From NCBI GenBank assembly GCA_019695455.1, contig JAEUAC010000190.1, positions 1 through 8,431 on the forward strand: a DNA stretch of 8,431 bases. Direction: 5' to 3'. Under the pieces are notes generated by a model, which had not been told where the DNA came from, searched no databases, and worked only from the letters and a program-made list of their open reading frames with translations. Position 1 is the first letter of the stretch, and every line of letters starts with the position of its first letter. Source of the stretch: Methylorubrum extorquens (GTDB lineage: Bacteria; Pseudomonadota; Alphaproteobacteria; Rhizobiales; Beijerinckiaceae). Shown here piece by piece: positions 1 to 7,054 of the stretch. The translations under genes were made by a program, and so were the position numbers.

Positions 1-22
1 GCATGAGGATGTTGGTCGGCAT
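1..22 (-). CDS. pdhC: Pyruvate dehydrogenase E2 (dihydrolipoyl acetyltransferase), first codons only
   Basis: Only the first seven codons and one base of the eighth lie inside the window; they read MPTNILM and then run off the left edge. This is nearly the same as the start of the lipoyl domain of PdhB in this window (MPTDVLM), and it is the usual start of alphaproteobacterial PDH E2. E2 carries the swinging lipoyl arm and transfers the acetyl group to CoA. The ATG lies 4 nt after the Uma2 stop codon, with a GAGG about 9 nt upstream inside the Uma2 gene, so translation may be coupled. The call rests on seven residues plus its place downstream of pdhA and pdhB, which makes it likely but not proven. 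Confidence 0.72.
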
Positions 23-26
23 GGCG

Positions 27-614
27 TCAGGCCTCAGGCGCGGGCGGCGTGTCGAAGGGAAAGAGATCGTCGAAGGGGAATGGCGCGGCATCGAAAGGCG
101 CGACCGCGACCTCCTCCCCGCGCTGGATGGTGGCGAGCAGCAGCCAGTGGCCGCCGACGTGGGCGAAGGCCTCGAGTTCACCGGCCGCCGGATCGAGCAG
201 CCAGAGATGGCCGACGGACGCCTCGGCGTAGATCCGCCGCTTCGGCCCGCGGTCGAGCCGGGCCGTCGACGGCGACAGGATCTCGCACACCCAATCGGGC
301 GCGACCGCGACGAAGGGCGTCTCCGGCTCCGCCGGCAAGCGCTCGCGCCGCCAGCCGGCGAGATCGGGCACGACGATGTGCGGTCCCAGATGCAGCTCCG
401 GCTCGGCCATGAAGATCCAACCGCCCGGATCGCTCGGACTGTCGTCGAATCCGTCGAACAGCTTCCCTCCAAGCCGGAAGGCCGCGGCGGCATGGCGGGG
501 CCGCGGGCGCGGATGCGTCACCAGCACCCTGTCGATGATCTCGCCGACGAGCGTCTCCGGCAGGGCCGCGATGTCGGCCGGGCCCGGCGGGCGTCTCAGG
601 GCGGCCTCACCCAC
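27..614 (-). CDS. Uma2 family (DUF820) putative nuclease
   Basis: This is a 195-residue protein of the Uma2 family, a PD-(D/E)XK-like fold usually annotated as a putative restriction endonuclease; the physiological role of the family is largely unknown. Visible family features are the EPELHLGPHIVVPDLAGW stretch (71-88, with E73 and D84), the EILSPST motif (111-117), K125 and Y129 in the DRGPKRRIY segment, and HLWLLDP (136-142). These acidic and lysine residues are the expected metal-binding and catalytic set. The length is normal for the family. I chose the GTG start because it has a GGAGG 6 nt upstream and because the longer in-frame reading upstream is low-complexity sequence inside the GFA gene. 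It overlaps the end of the GFA gene by 8 nt and stops 4 nt before pdhC. Its C-terminus is rich in Phe, Pro and Asp. An active nuclease in this position would be unexpected, so a regulatory or vestigial role is possible. Confidence 0.85.
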   Translation of the reverse strand: MGEAALRRPPGPADIAALPETLVGEIIDRVLVTHPRPRPRHAAAAFRLGGKLFDGFDDSPSDPGGWIFMAEPELHLGPHIVVPDLAGWRRERLPAEPETPFVAVAPDWVCEILSPSTARLDRGPKRRIYAEASVGHLWLLDPAAGELEAFAHVGGHWLLLATIQRGEEVAVAPFDAAPFPFDDLFPFDTPPAPEA

Positions 615-1095
615 GGACGGCCTCCACGGCGGACGTCGCGCGGGATTCGGCCGAATAGGCGAACGCGACCGGCATCCAGTAGGAGCGGCGGCGGGCGGCG
701 CGAGCGTCAAGCGTCTCGCCCGCATGGTCGACGGCCACGGATTCGCGCCCCTCGAATTCCGGCACGCCGAGGCCGCCGACATTGACGACGGCGATCGGCG
801 GATCGTCCTGCTGGACGGCCGCCACGTAGGTGCCGCAGGCGGCGCAGACGAGGTAATCCGCCGTGCGGAAACCGAAGCGGTAGCGGATCAGCGATTCGGG
901 CCGGTCGGTCCGGATGGTCGCGAGCCCGCCCTTGTCGGAGGCCGTCCGGGAGCCGCGGTGGCTGCAGAAGTCGCACTGGCAGGCGCGCACCGTCATCTCG
1001 TCCGGCGCGCAGGTGAGGTCGAGATCGACCTCCACGGCTCCGCAATGGCACGAGCCGGCCGGCCGCAACGACGTGTGGACGCCCTGGCGCACCAT
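607..1095 (-). CDS. GFA family (CENP-V/GFA domain) zinc-binding protein
   Basis: This 162-residue protein has the cysteine pattern of the GFA fold: GSCHCGAVEV (C16 and C18), ACQCDFCSHRG (C39, C41 and C44) and VCAACGTYV (C84 and C87). These are the two zinc sites of the family typified by Paracoccus Gfa, which was described as speeding glutathione-formaldehyde adduct formation. Many members have no shown activity, so the substrate here is unknown. The whole fold is present and of normal length. I prefer the ATG at 1095, which has an AGGGGGG run about 8 nt upstream; a GTG three codons earlier (1104) is the alternative. The gene sits 85 nt after pdhB and overlaps the Uma2 gene by 8 nt. Thiol adduct chemistry near a CoA- and lipoyl-dependent complex is suggestive, but a functional link is only inference. 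Confidence 0.9.
   Translation of the reverse strand: MVRQGVHTSLRPAGSCHCGAVEVDLDLTCAPDEMTVRACQCDFCSHRGSRTASDKGGLATIRTDRPESLIRYRFGFRTADYLVCAACGTYVAAVQQDDPPIAVVNVGGLGVPEFEGRESVAVDHAGETLDARAARRRSYWMPVAFAYSAESRATSAVEAVRG
621..625 (-). promoter_or_regulatory. Shine-Dalgarno site deciding the Uma2 GTG start
   Basis: On the minus strand a perfect GGAGG stands 6 nt before the GTG at 614, inside the last codons of the GFA gene. It decides the start of the Uma2 gene and suggests that ribosomes finishing the GFA gene can reinitiate there across the 8-nt overlap. Confidence 0.7.
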
Positions 1096-1152
1096 CAGGC
1101 GCACCCCCCTGGCGCAGCGGCGCGTGCCAGAAATCCGTCCGCCCCGCGCGCC

Positions 1153-1178
1153 GCCATGGCCGAGCCCGATGCCATGGC
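1153..1178 (-). other. Inverted repeat just after pdhB (possible mRNA hairpin)
   Basis: Two copies of the self-complementary octamer GCCATGGC (1153-1160 and 1171-1178) are separated by 10 nt. In the transcript they can pair as an 8-bp stem that begins 2 nt after the pdhB stop codon. No T-run follows, so it is not a classical terminator. It could stabilise the 3' end of a pdhAB message or dampen read-through into the GFA, Uma2 and pdhC genes. Because each arm is its own reverse complement, the repeat could also be a protein site. Confidence 0.4.
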
Positions 1179-1180
1179 CG

Positions 1181-2632
1181 TCAGCGGTAGCAGACCGCCT
1201 TCGCGGCCGCGATCACCTCGCCGACGTTCGGCAGGGCCAGCTTCTCGAGATTGGCCGCGTAGGGCATCGGCACGTCCTTGCCGGTCACGCGCGCGACCGG
1301 GGCGTCGAGGTAGTCGAACGCCTCCTCCATGATCTTCATGCCGATCTCGGCCGTGACGCCGGATTGCGGGAAGCCCTCCTCGACCGCGACGCAGCGGTTC
1401 GTCTTCTGGACGGACCGGATGACGGTCGGCATGTCCATGGGCCGGATCGTGCGCAGGTCGATCACCTCGGCGTCGATCCCCTCCTTGGCGAGCTCCTCCG
1501 CGGCCTTGAGGGCGTAGGTCATGCCGATGCCGAAGGAGACGATCGTCACGTCCTTGCCCGACCGGTGGATGCGGGCCTTGCCGATCGGGACCAGGAAGTC
1601 GTCGAGCTTCGGCACGGGCATCGACTGCCCGTAGAGGATCTCGTTCTCGAGGAAGATGATCGGGTTCGGGTCGCGGATCGCGGCCTTGAGGAGGCCCTTC
1701 GCGTCGGCCGCCGTGTAGGGCATGACGACCTTCAGGCCCGGCACGTTCGAGTACCAGGCGGCGTAGTCGTGGCTGTGCTGGGCGCCGACGCGCGCGGCGG
1801 CGCCGTTCGGCCCGCGGAACACGATCGGGCATCCCATCTGGCCGCCCGACATGTAGAGCGTCTTGGCGGCCGAATTGATGATCTGGTCGATCGCCTGCAT
1901 GGCGAAGTTGAACGTCATGAACTCGACGATGGGCTTCAGGCCGGCCAGCGCCGCCCCGACCCCGATCCCGGCGAAGCCGTGCTCCGTGATGGGCGTGTCG
2001 ATGACGCGCTTCGGGCCGAATTCCTGCAGGAGCCCCTGCGTGACCTTGTAGGCGCCCTGGTACTCGGCGACCTCCTCGCCCATCACGAACACGTCGCCGT
2101 CGCGCCGCATCTCCTCGGCCATGGCGTCGCGCAGCGCCTCGCGGACGGTCATGGAGACCATCTCGGTCCCCTCCGGCACGTCCGGCCGCGCGGTCGTCTC
2201 GGGCTCCGGCGGCTTGGCCACGGCCGACGGCGCCTTGGCCTGGGCCGGCACGGTGGCGGGCGCGCCGCCCTTCTCGACCACGACCTCGCCCTTCGCGGCC
2301 GCGTCGCCCGCGGCGGGCGCGTTCTCGTTGGAGGCGGGCGCCTCGGCCCCGCCGGCGGGCCTCGGGGCGGCGGCCGCCGACGCGTCCTCGCCCTCCGCCA
2401 CGATCACGCCGATCGGCGTGTTGACGGCCACGTTGTCCGTGCCGTCGCCGACCAGGATCTTCGCGAGCACGCCCTCGTCGACCGCCTCGACCTCCATGGT
2501 CGCCTTGTCGGTCTCGATCTCGGCCAGGACGTCGCCCGCCTTCACGGTGTCGCCCTCCTTCTTCAGCCATTTGGCGAGCTTGCCCTGCTCCATCGTGGGG
2601 GAGAGCGCGGGCATCAGGACGTCTGTGGGCAT
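1181..2632 (-). CDS. pdhB: Pyruvate dehydrogenase E1 component, beta subunit, with N-terminal lipoyl domain
   Basis: This is the beta subunit of the thiamine-diphosphate-dependent E1 enzyme, which with PdhA decarboxylates pyruvate and acetylates lipoyl groups. The 483 residues divide into three parts. A lipoyl domain spans about 1-79, with the lipoylated lysine K43 in the ETDKATMEVEA motif. A mobile Ala/Pro/Glu-rich linker spans about 82-155. The transketolase-like E1-beta domain follows from about 158, with GEEVAEYQGAYK (185-196), DTPITEHGFAG (212-222), FMTFNFAMQAIDQIINSAAK (238-257) and AQHSHD (284-289, H286 at the usual active-site histidine). The C-terminus AAKAVCYR is typical. A lipoyl domain fused to E1-beta is a known alphaproteobacterial arrangement. 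The ATG gives the exact family N-terminus MPTDVLMPALSPTMEQGKL, although the ribosome site before it is weak (only a GAG). The gene lies 186 nt after pdhA, a wider gap than usual, and a possible hairpin follows its stop. Confidence 0.97.
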   Translation of the reverse strand: MPTDVLMPALSPTMEQGKLAKWLKKEGDTVKAGDVLAEIETDKATMEVEAVDEGVLAKILVGDGTDNVAVNTPIGVIVAEGEDASAAAAPRPAGGAEAPASNENAPAAGDAAAKGEVVVEKGGAPATVPAQAKAPSAVAKPPEPETTARPDVPEGTEMVSMTVREALRDAMAEEMRRDGDVFVMGEEVAEYQGAYKVTQGLLQEFGPKRVIDTPITEHGFAGIGVGAALAGLKPIVEFMTFNFAMQAIDQIINSAAKTLYMSGGQMGCPIVFRGPNGAAARVGAQHSHDYAAWYSNVPGLKVVMPYTAADAKGLLKAAIRDPNPIIFLENEILYGQSMPVPKLDDFLVPIGKARIHRSGKDVTIVSFGIGMTYALKAAEELAKEGIDAEVIDLRTIRPMDMPTVIRSVQKTNRCVAVEEGFPQSGVTAEIGMKIMEEAFDYLDAPVARVTGKDVPMPYAANLEKLALPNVGEVIAAAKAVCYR

Positions 2633-2695
2633 GGAACGCTCGTGAAGGACGGGTGGTGGGCGACCCTGCTCGTCATCGGGGCATGGGAGCGGGGC

Positions 2696-2820
2696 GAGCC
2701 TCGAGAAACGGGCGGCCGTCGGGTTGCGAGACGCGAGCCTCGCGACCCCTCCGCGCCGGACCCGGCCCCGGCGGGGTCGGCCCGATCGGGCGGGAGCGCG
2801 AGGCCGGCATGGCGAGGCTC
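2696..2820. repeat. Repeated and inverted GAGCCTCG words in the pdhA-pdhB spacer
   Basis: The pdhA-pdhB spacer (2633-2818) contains no gene that I can support, but it is rich in symmetry. GAGCCTCG occurs at 2696-2703 and 2735-2742, each within the same decamer GCGAGCCTCG, and its reverse complement occurs at 2813-2820, overlapping the pdhA stop codon. The second copy is the core of a 13-nt inverted repeat (2732-2744, arms CGCGAG and CTCGCG). A perfect 10-nt palindrome, CCCGATCGGG, lies at 2781-2790. In the transcript, the word at the pdhA stop could pair with either of the two downstream copies, giving mutually exclusive hairpins before pdhB. In GC-rich DNA some of this is expected by chance. 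Confidence 0.4.
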
Positions 2821-3856
2821 AGACGGCCGCCTCGCGCAGGATGTCGGTCCAGAGCTCGGACGGGTCCGGCTCCGGGTCGTGGGTGGCGAATTCGGCGGAA
2901 TCGTTGACGATCTCGCGGACCTTGCCGTCGATGCCCTTGAGCTCGTCCTCGGCCACCTTGTGGGTCTCGACGAGGCGCTTGCGGACCATCTCGATCGGGT
3001 CGCGCTCCTCCCGCATCTTGGTCACCTCGTCCTTGGACCGGTACTTCGCCGGGTCGGACATCGAGTGGCCGCGGTAGCGGTAGGTCTGCATCTCGAGGAT
3101 GTAGGGGCCGTTGCCCGACCGGGCGTGCTCGAGCGCGCGGCCCGCCGCCTCGCGCACGGCGCGCACGTCCATGCCGTCGACCTGCTCGCCGGGAATGTTG
3201 AACGAGACGCCGCGCCGGGAGAAGTCGGTCTGGGCGGAGGCGCGGGAGACGGACGTCCCCATGGCGTAGCGGTTGTTCTCGATCACGTAGACGACCGGCA
3301 GCTTCCACAGCTCGGCCATGTTGAAGCTCTCGTAGACCTGGCCCTGGTTCGCCGCGCCGTCGCCCATGTAGGTCATGGAGACGCGGCCGTCGCCGCGGTA
3401 CCAGTTGGCGAGGCCGAGACCCGTGCCGAGCGAGACCTGCGCGCCCACGATCCCGTGGCCGCCGTAGAACTGCTTCTCCTTGGAGAACATGTGCATGGAC
3501 CCGCCCTTGCCGCGGGAATAGCCGCCGCGGCGGCCGGTCAGCTCCGCCATGACGCCGCGCGCCTCCATGCCGGTCGCCAGCATGTGTCCGTGGTCGCGGT
3601 AGCCCGTGATGACCTCGTCGCCGTCCTTGGCGGCCATCTGCATGCCGACCACGACGGCCTCCTGGCCGATGTAGAGGTGGCAGAACCCGCCGATCAGGCC
3701 CATGCCGTACATCTGGCCGGCCTTCTCCTCGAAGCGCCGGATCAGCAGCATCTCGCGATAGGCCTCGAGATCCTCCTCGCGCGTGAAGGGGGGCGGATCG
3801 TTGGCGGGAACGACGTCGCCGTCCTGCTTGGCTGCCCTCTTGGCGGCTGCCGCCAT
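2819..3856 (-). CDS. pdhA: Pyruvate dehydrogenase E1 component, alpha subunit
   Basis: This alpha subunit of the heterotetrameric E1 enzyme binds thiamine diphosphate and carries out pyruvate decarboxylation with PdhB. At 345 residues it has normal length. The thiamine-diphosphate motif is plain: it opens with GDG at 165-167 and closes with ENN at 193-195. Other family signatures are RRFEEKAGQMYGMGLIGGFCHLYIGQEA (40-67, quoted here only as landmarks R40, E43, E44, G57, Q65), YRDHGH (86-91), the GGSMHMF loop (118-124), and YRYRGHSMSDP (259-269), the loop holding the conserved serines that are phosphorylated in mitochondrial homologues. The N-terminal 20 residues are a variable Ala/Lys-rich extension, as is common in this group. 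The ATG has a strong GGAGG 7 nt upstream. The gene follows the FtsB-like gene by 82 nt, enough room for its own promoter, though I cannot identify one with confidence. Confidence 0.97.
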   Translation of the reverse strand: MAAAAKRAAKQDGDVVPANDPPPFTREEDLEAYREMLLIRRFEEKAGQMYGMGLIGGFCHLYIGQEAVVVGMQMAAKDGDEVITGYRDHGHMLATGMEARGVMAELTGRRGGYSRGKGGSMHMFSKEKQFYGGHGIVGAQVSLGTGLGLANWYRGDGRVSMTYMGDGAANQGQVYESFNMAELWKLPVVYVIENNRYAMGTSVSRASAQTDFSRRGVSFNIPGEQVDGMDVRAVREAAGRALEHARSGNGPYILEMQTYRYRGHSMSDPAKYRSKDEVTKMREERDPIEMVRKRLVETHKVAEDELKGIDGKVREIVNDSAEFATHDPEPDPSELWTDILREAAV

Positions 3857-3863
3857 GGTCGAT

Positions 3864-3868
3864 CCTCC
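3864..3868 (-). promoter_or_regulatory. Strong Shine-Dalgarno site of pdhA
   Basis: On the minus strand GGGAGGA contains a perfect GGAGG ending 7 nt before the pdhA ATG. It is the strongest ribosome site in the pdh block; pdhB and the FtsB-like gene have weak or no recognisable sites. This fixes the pdhA start. Confidence 0.75.
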
Positions 3869-3938
3869 CGGTGCGTTCCGACTTTGAGGGACGCTAGACC
3901 ACCGCGCGGGGGAAATCGAGGGGGCCGTGCCCGGGTCT

Positions 3939-4256
3939 CTAGTCCGGGGCCGTGACGATCACGAGGTCGTTCTTATGGACGCGTCCGAGAACCGTCCGGG
4001 CCCGCTCCTCCAGGAGGTCGCGGTCCACCTGATCGGCCCGCAGCAGCGCCAGTCGATGGTCCCATTCGGCGTGTTCGGCGCGGACGCCGTCGAGTTCCCG
4101 ATTGGCCTCGTAGACCTGGATCTTGAGGATCTGCTTGGCCGCGAGCCCGCGCTCGCCGCCCTTCGCGCTCTCCAGGAAGAACCAGACGCAGTAGCCCGCC
4201 GCGCAATACAGCACGAGCGGGACGAGAACGGACCTGAGCCGGCGACGGACGACCAT
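3939..4256 (-). CDS. ftsB: FtsB/DivIC-like septum formation initiator
   Basis: This 105-residue bitopic membrane protein resembles FtsB/DivIC, a part of the FtsQ-FtsB-FtsL type complex that recruits and activates the septal cell-wall machinery. A short basic N-terminus (RRRLR at 4-8) precedes one membrane segment (about 9-28). A charged helical stretch likely to form a coiled coil follows (about 36-76), and then the conserved C-terminal part RDLLEERARTVLGRVHKNDLVIV (79-101; landmarks L81, E84, R85, A86, L90 and the KNDLV turn). The topology puts the C-terminus in the periplasm. The family is short and diverged, so the call rests on this layout plus its position between eno and pdhA, where such a gene is usual in Hyphomicrobiales. 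I see no convincing ribosome site before the ATG, so it may be translated by coupling to the gene upstream, 35 nt away. Confidence 0.85.
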   Translation of the reverse strand: MVVRRRLRSVLVPLVLYCAAGYCVWFFLESAKGGERGLAAKQILKIQVYEANRELDGVRAEHAEWDHRLALLRADQVDRDLLEERARTVLGRVHKNDLVIVTAPD

Positions 4257-4291
4257 GCCGCGACTGTCGGCCGGACAGGGTTAAGGCGCGG

Positions 4292-5182
4292 TTAGGACGG
4301 GCGCTCGCGGGGCGGTCTCTGGCCGCGCAGGGCCAGCACGATGCCGCCCACGATCAGGCACAGGCCCACCGCCTGGATCGGCCCGGGCACCTCGCCGAGA
4401 ATCGGGATGGCGAACAGGGTGCCGAGGACGGGGATCAGGGGCGGGAAGAACTGCGTCTTCGCCGGGCCGAGCACCCGCACGGCGTGCCCCCAGAGCCAGA
4501 GGCCGACGATGATGTTCAGCCCGCCCTGGAAGGCGGCCTGGAACAGGACGAGGCCGATCGGCGCGTCGAAGATCCGGGGGTGCAGGAGGGCGAAGTAGAA
4601 GGGCAGGTAGGCGAGCGAGAGCACGGCGACGATCGCGGCGCTCGTCGTCGGCCCGACCCGCCAGCGATGCAGGAGGATCGGGTAGAAGCCCCAGAGCAGG
4701 CCCGAGACGAGGAAGCAGAGGTCGCCGATGACGACGTTCGGGGAGCCGGCGACGGAGCCCGCGATGGCGATGGAGGCGAGGCCGCCGAGGATCGCGGCGA
4801 GGCCCAGCAGCGTCCAGACCGAGGGACCGATCCCGGCCGCCACCATGCCGTAGAGGACGCCGATCAGCGTCACGGTGCCGGGCCCCAGCGCCGCGCCGTG
4901 CGCGGCGGGCGCGTAGGCGAGGCCGGTGTTCATGAAGAGCGTCATCGGCGCCCCGCTCGCCACCCCGAGGACCAGGCCGCGCTTCCAGCCGATGCCGGCG
5001 CAGGTGCGCCAGCCGCGGCCCAGGAAATGGGGCAGGAGCAGCGGCCCGGCGACGAGGAACCGGAGCGCGACGAGGTCGGACGGCGTCAGGCCGTGCTGGG
5101 TGGCGTAGCGCGTGACGCCGAAATTGGCGCCGTAGATCACCATGGCGCCGAGGATGGCCAGGACGGCGAGGCGGGGCGTCAT
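4292..5182 (-). CDS. EamA family (DMT superfamily) membrane transporter
   Basis: This is a 296-residue, ten-helix transporter of the drug/metabolite superfamily. It has two EamA repeats, about residues 5-142 and 152-286. Visible signatures are the first helix with IYGANFGVTRYA (16-27), the SDLVALRFLVAGPLLLP segment (35-51), LAYAPAAHGAAL (88-99) ending repeat one, the second-repeat opening GDLCFLVSGLLWGFYP (153-168), and ILGEVPGPIQAVGLCLIVGG (261-280) near the end with its typical LGE (262-264). Members export amino acids, nucleosides or small metabolites; the substrate cannot be read from the sequence. I prefer the ATG at 5182; a TTG six codons upstream is the alternative, and neither has a good ribosome site. 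The gene is inserted between eno and the FtsB-like gene, which are often closer neighbours in related genomes. It ends in a basic, Pro/Arg-rich tail. Confidence 0.92.
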   Translation of the reverse strand: MTPRLAVLAILGAMVIYGANFGVTRYATQHGLTPSDLVALRFLVAGPLLLPHFLGRGWRTCAGIGWKRGLVLGVASGAPMTLFMNTGLAYAPAAHGAALGPGTVTLIGVLYGMVAAGIGPSVWTLLGLAAILGGLASIAIAGSVAGSPNVVIGDLCFLVSGLLWGFYPILLHRWRVGPTTSAAIVAVLSLAYLPFYFALLHPRIFDAPIGLVLFQAAFQGGLNIIVGLWLWGHAVRVLGPAKTQFFPPLIPVLGTLFAIPILGEVPGPIQAVGLCLIVGGIVLALRGQRPPRERPS

Positions 5183-5225
5183 CCAGGGTGCGGCGCACAA
5201 GGCATGCGCCGAACCTATCCAAACC

Positions 5226-5248
5226 GCCCGGCCTCCGCCATGCCGGGC
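5226..5248 (-). terminator. Possible weak terminator hairpin after eno
   Basis: In the transcript, arms GCCCGGC and GCCGGGC (5242-5248 and 5226-5232) can form a 7-bp GC stem with a 9-nt loop, starting 7 nt after the eno stop codon. It is followed only by GGTTTGG, so the U-tract is poor. It may partly separate eno from the downstream genes rather than stop transcription fully. Confidence 0.35.
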
Positions 5249-5255
5249 GAGCGGG

Positions 5256-6533
<1,278 letters not shown>

Positions 6534-6658
6534 GGTTCCGGTCGGCAGAGAGGGACGCCGCTCCATAGGCGATGCGGGCTCCGCCGACTAGCTTCGAGCC
6601 GAGGCCGGGCGGCCCCTTGGTGAAGGACTCGCGTTCGTTACGGCATTTCGGCGTACAC

Positions 6659-6663
6659 GGAGG
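6659..6663 (+). promoter_or_regulatory. Shine-Dalgarno site of the DUF1778 gene
   Basis: A perfect GGAGG ends 8 nt before the ATG at 6672 and supports that start. An ATG directly after it (6664) is in another frame. Just upstream, TACG and CGTA arms 9 nt apart (about 6639-6655) could be part of an operator for the ribbon-helix-helix product, but the arms are too short to call one. Confidence 0.6.
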
Positions 6664-6671
6664 ATGGCGGC

Positions 6672-6953
6672 ATGGACGGCGGGACGCGGTCGGCTCGTCT
6701 CGAAGCCAGGATCGCTCCCGAGGTGCTGAAGCTGGTCCGGCAGGCCGCCGAGCTCGAGGGCCGCAGCGTCGGCGAGTTCGTGGCGGCGGCGGCCGGCGAG
6801 GCCGCCCGGAGCGCCATCGAGCGTGAGCGGATCATCCGGCTGTCGATCGCCGAACAGGAGCGCTTCGCCGCCCTGCTCCTCGATCCGCCGCCGGCGAACG
6901 AGACCCTGCGACGCGCCCGGACGAGGCACGCGGACCTGTTCGGGCCGGCGTGA
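6672..6953 (+). CDS. DUF1778 (TacA-like) ribbon-helix-helix antitoxin, orphan
   Basis: This 93-residue protein fits the DUF1778/TacA antitoxin family. The N-terminal part RLEARIAPEVLKLVRQAAEL (9-28), followed by GRSVGEFVAAAAGEAA (30-45), is the ribbon-helix-helix DNA-binding and dimer unit. The C-terminal part RLSIAEQERFAALLLDPPPANETLRRA (56-82; landmarks S58, E61, F65, L69, PPP at 72-74, N76) is the tail that wraps the partner GNAT toxin in known pairs. Both halves look intact. In known systems the antitoxin gene is followed at once by a GNAT acetyltransferase toxin that acetylates aminoacyl-tRNA. Here the next 101 nt hold no gene and queF follows, so the toxin is missing. It may be a domesticated regulator, an antidote to a toxin elsewhere, or a remnant. 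Its own promoter likely lies in the 138-nt spacer shared with eno. Confidence 0.85.
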   Translation: MDGGTRSARLEARIAPEVLKLVRQAAELEGRSVGEFVAAAAGEAARSAIERERIIRLSIAEQERFAALLLDPPPANETLRRARTRHADLFGPA

Positions 6954-7019
6954 ACGGTTTCGTCGCGCTCCACGATGCGCCGCTCCGTCTCGTCCTGCCG
7001 CTGGCGAGCCTCGGGCGGG

Positions 7020-7047
7020 CTTGACCCCGGCCGGGGCGGCGCTACCT
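7020..7047 (+). promoter_or_regulatory. Probable queF promoter giving a leaderless mRNA
   Basis: CTTGAC (7020-7025) and CTACCT (7042-7047) are 16 nt apart and resemble the alphaproteobacterial housekeeping promoter pattern CTTGAC-N17-CTATAT. Only 7 nt separate the -10 box from the A of the queF ATG, so transcription would start at or within about two bases of the start codon. There is no ribosome site before queF; the sequence there is the opposite, a CCTCCC. A perfect 12-nt palindrome, CCCCGGCCGGGG (7025-7036), lies in the spacer between the boxes and could bind a regulator or just reflect base composition. The call comes from pattern matching only. Confidence 0.5.
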
Positions 7048-7054
7048 CCCGCCC

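Noticed and set aside
3..785. A plus-strand open frame opposite the Uma2 gene, and the upstream-extended form of the Uma2 gene itself (start at 782)
   Set aside because: The plus frame is Arg/Gly/Pro-rich shadow sequence. The extension on the minus strand overlaps the GFA gene by more than 170 nt and adds low-complexity residues, while the GTG at 614 has a good ribosome site.
3857..3938. A promoter for pdhA in the 82-nt spacer
   Set aside because: The space is adequate, but I could not find a -10/-35 pair good enough to report.
914..3955. A plus-strand open frame of 1013 codons
   Set aside because: It lies antisense to the GFA gene, pdhB and pdhA, crosses their spacers, and has Arg/His/Leu/Val/Asp-rich composition typical of the shadow frame of GC-rich genes. 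The minus-strand genes have clear catalytic motifs.
6534..6566. An 11-residue N-terminal extension of enolase from the ATG at 6566
   Set aside because: Enolases start at the MTDIIDITAREILDSRG segment or very near it, and the upstream ATG has no ribosome site.
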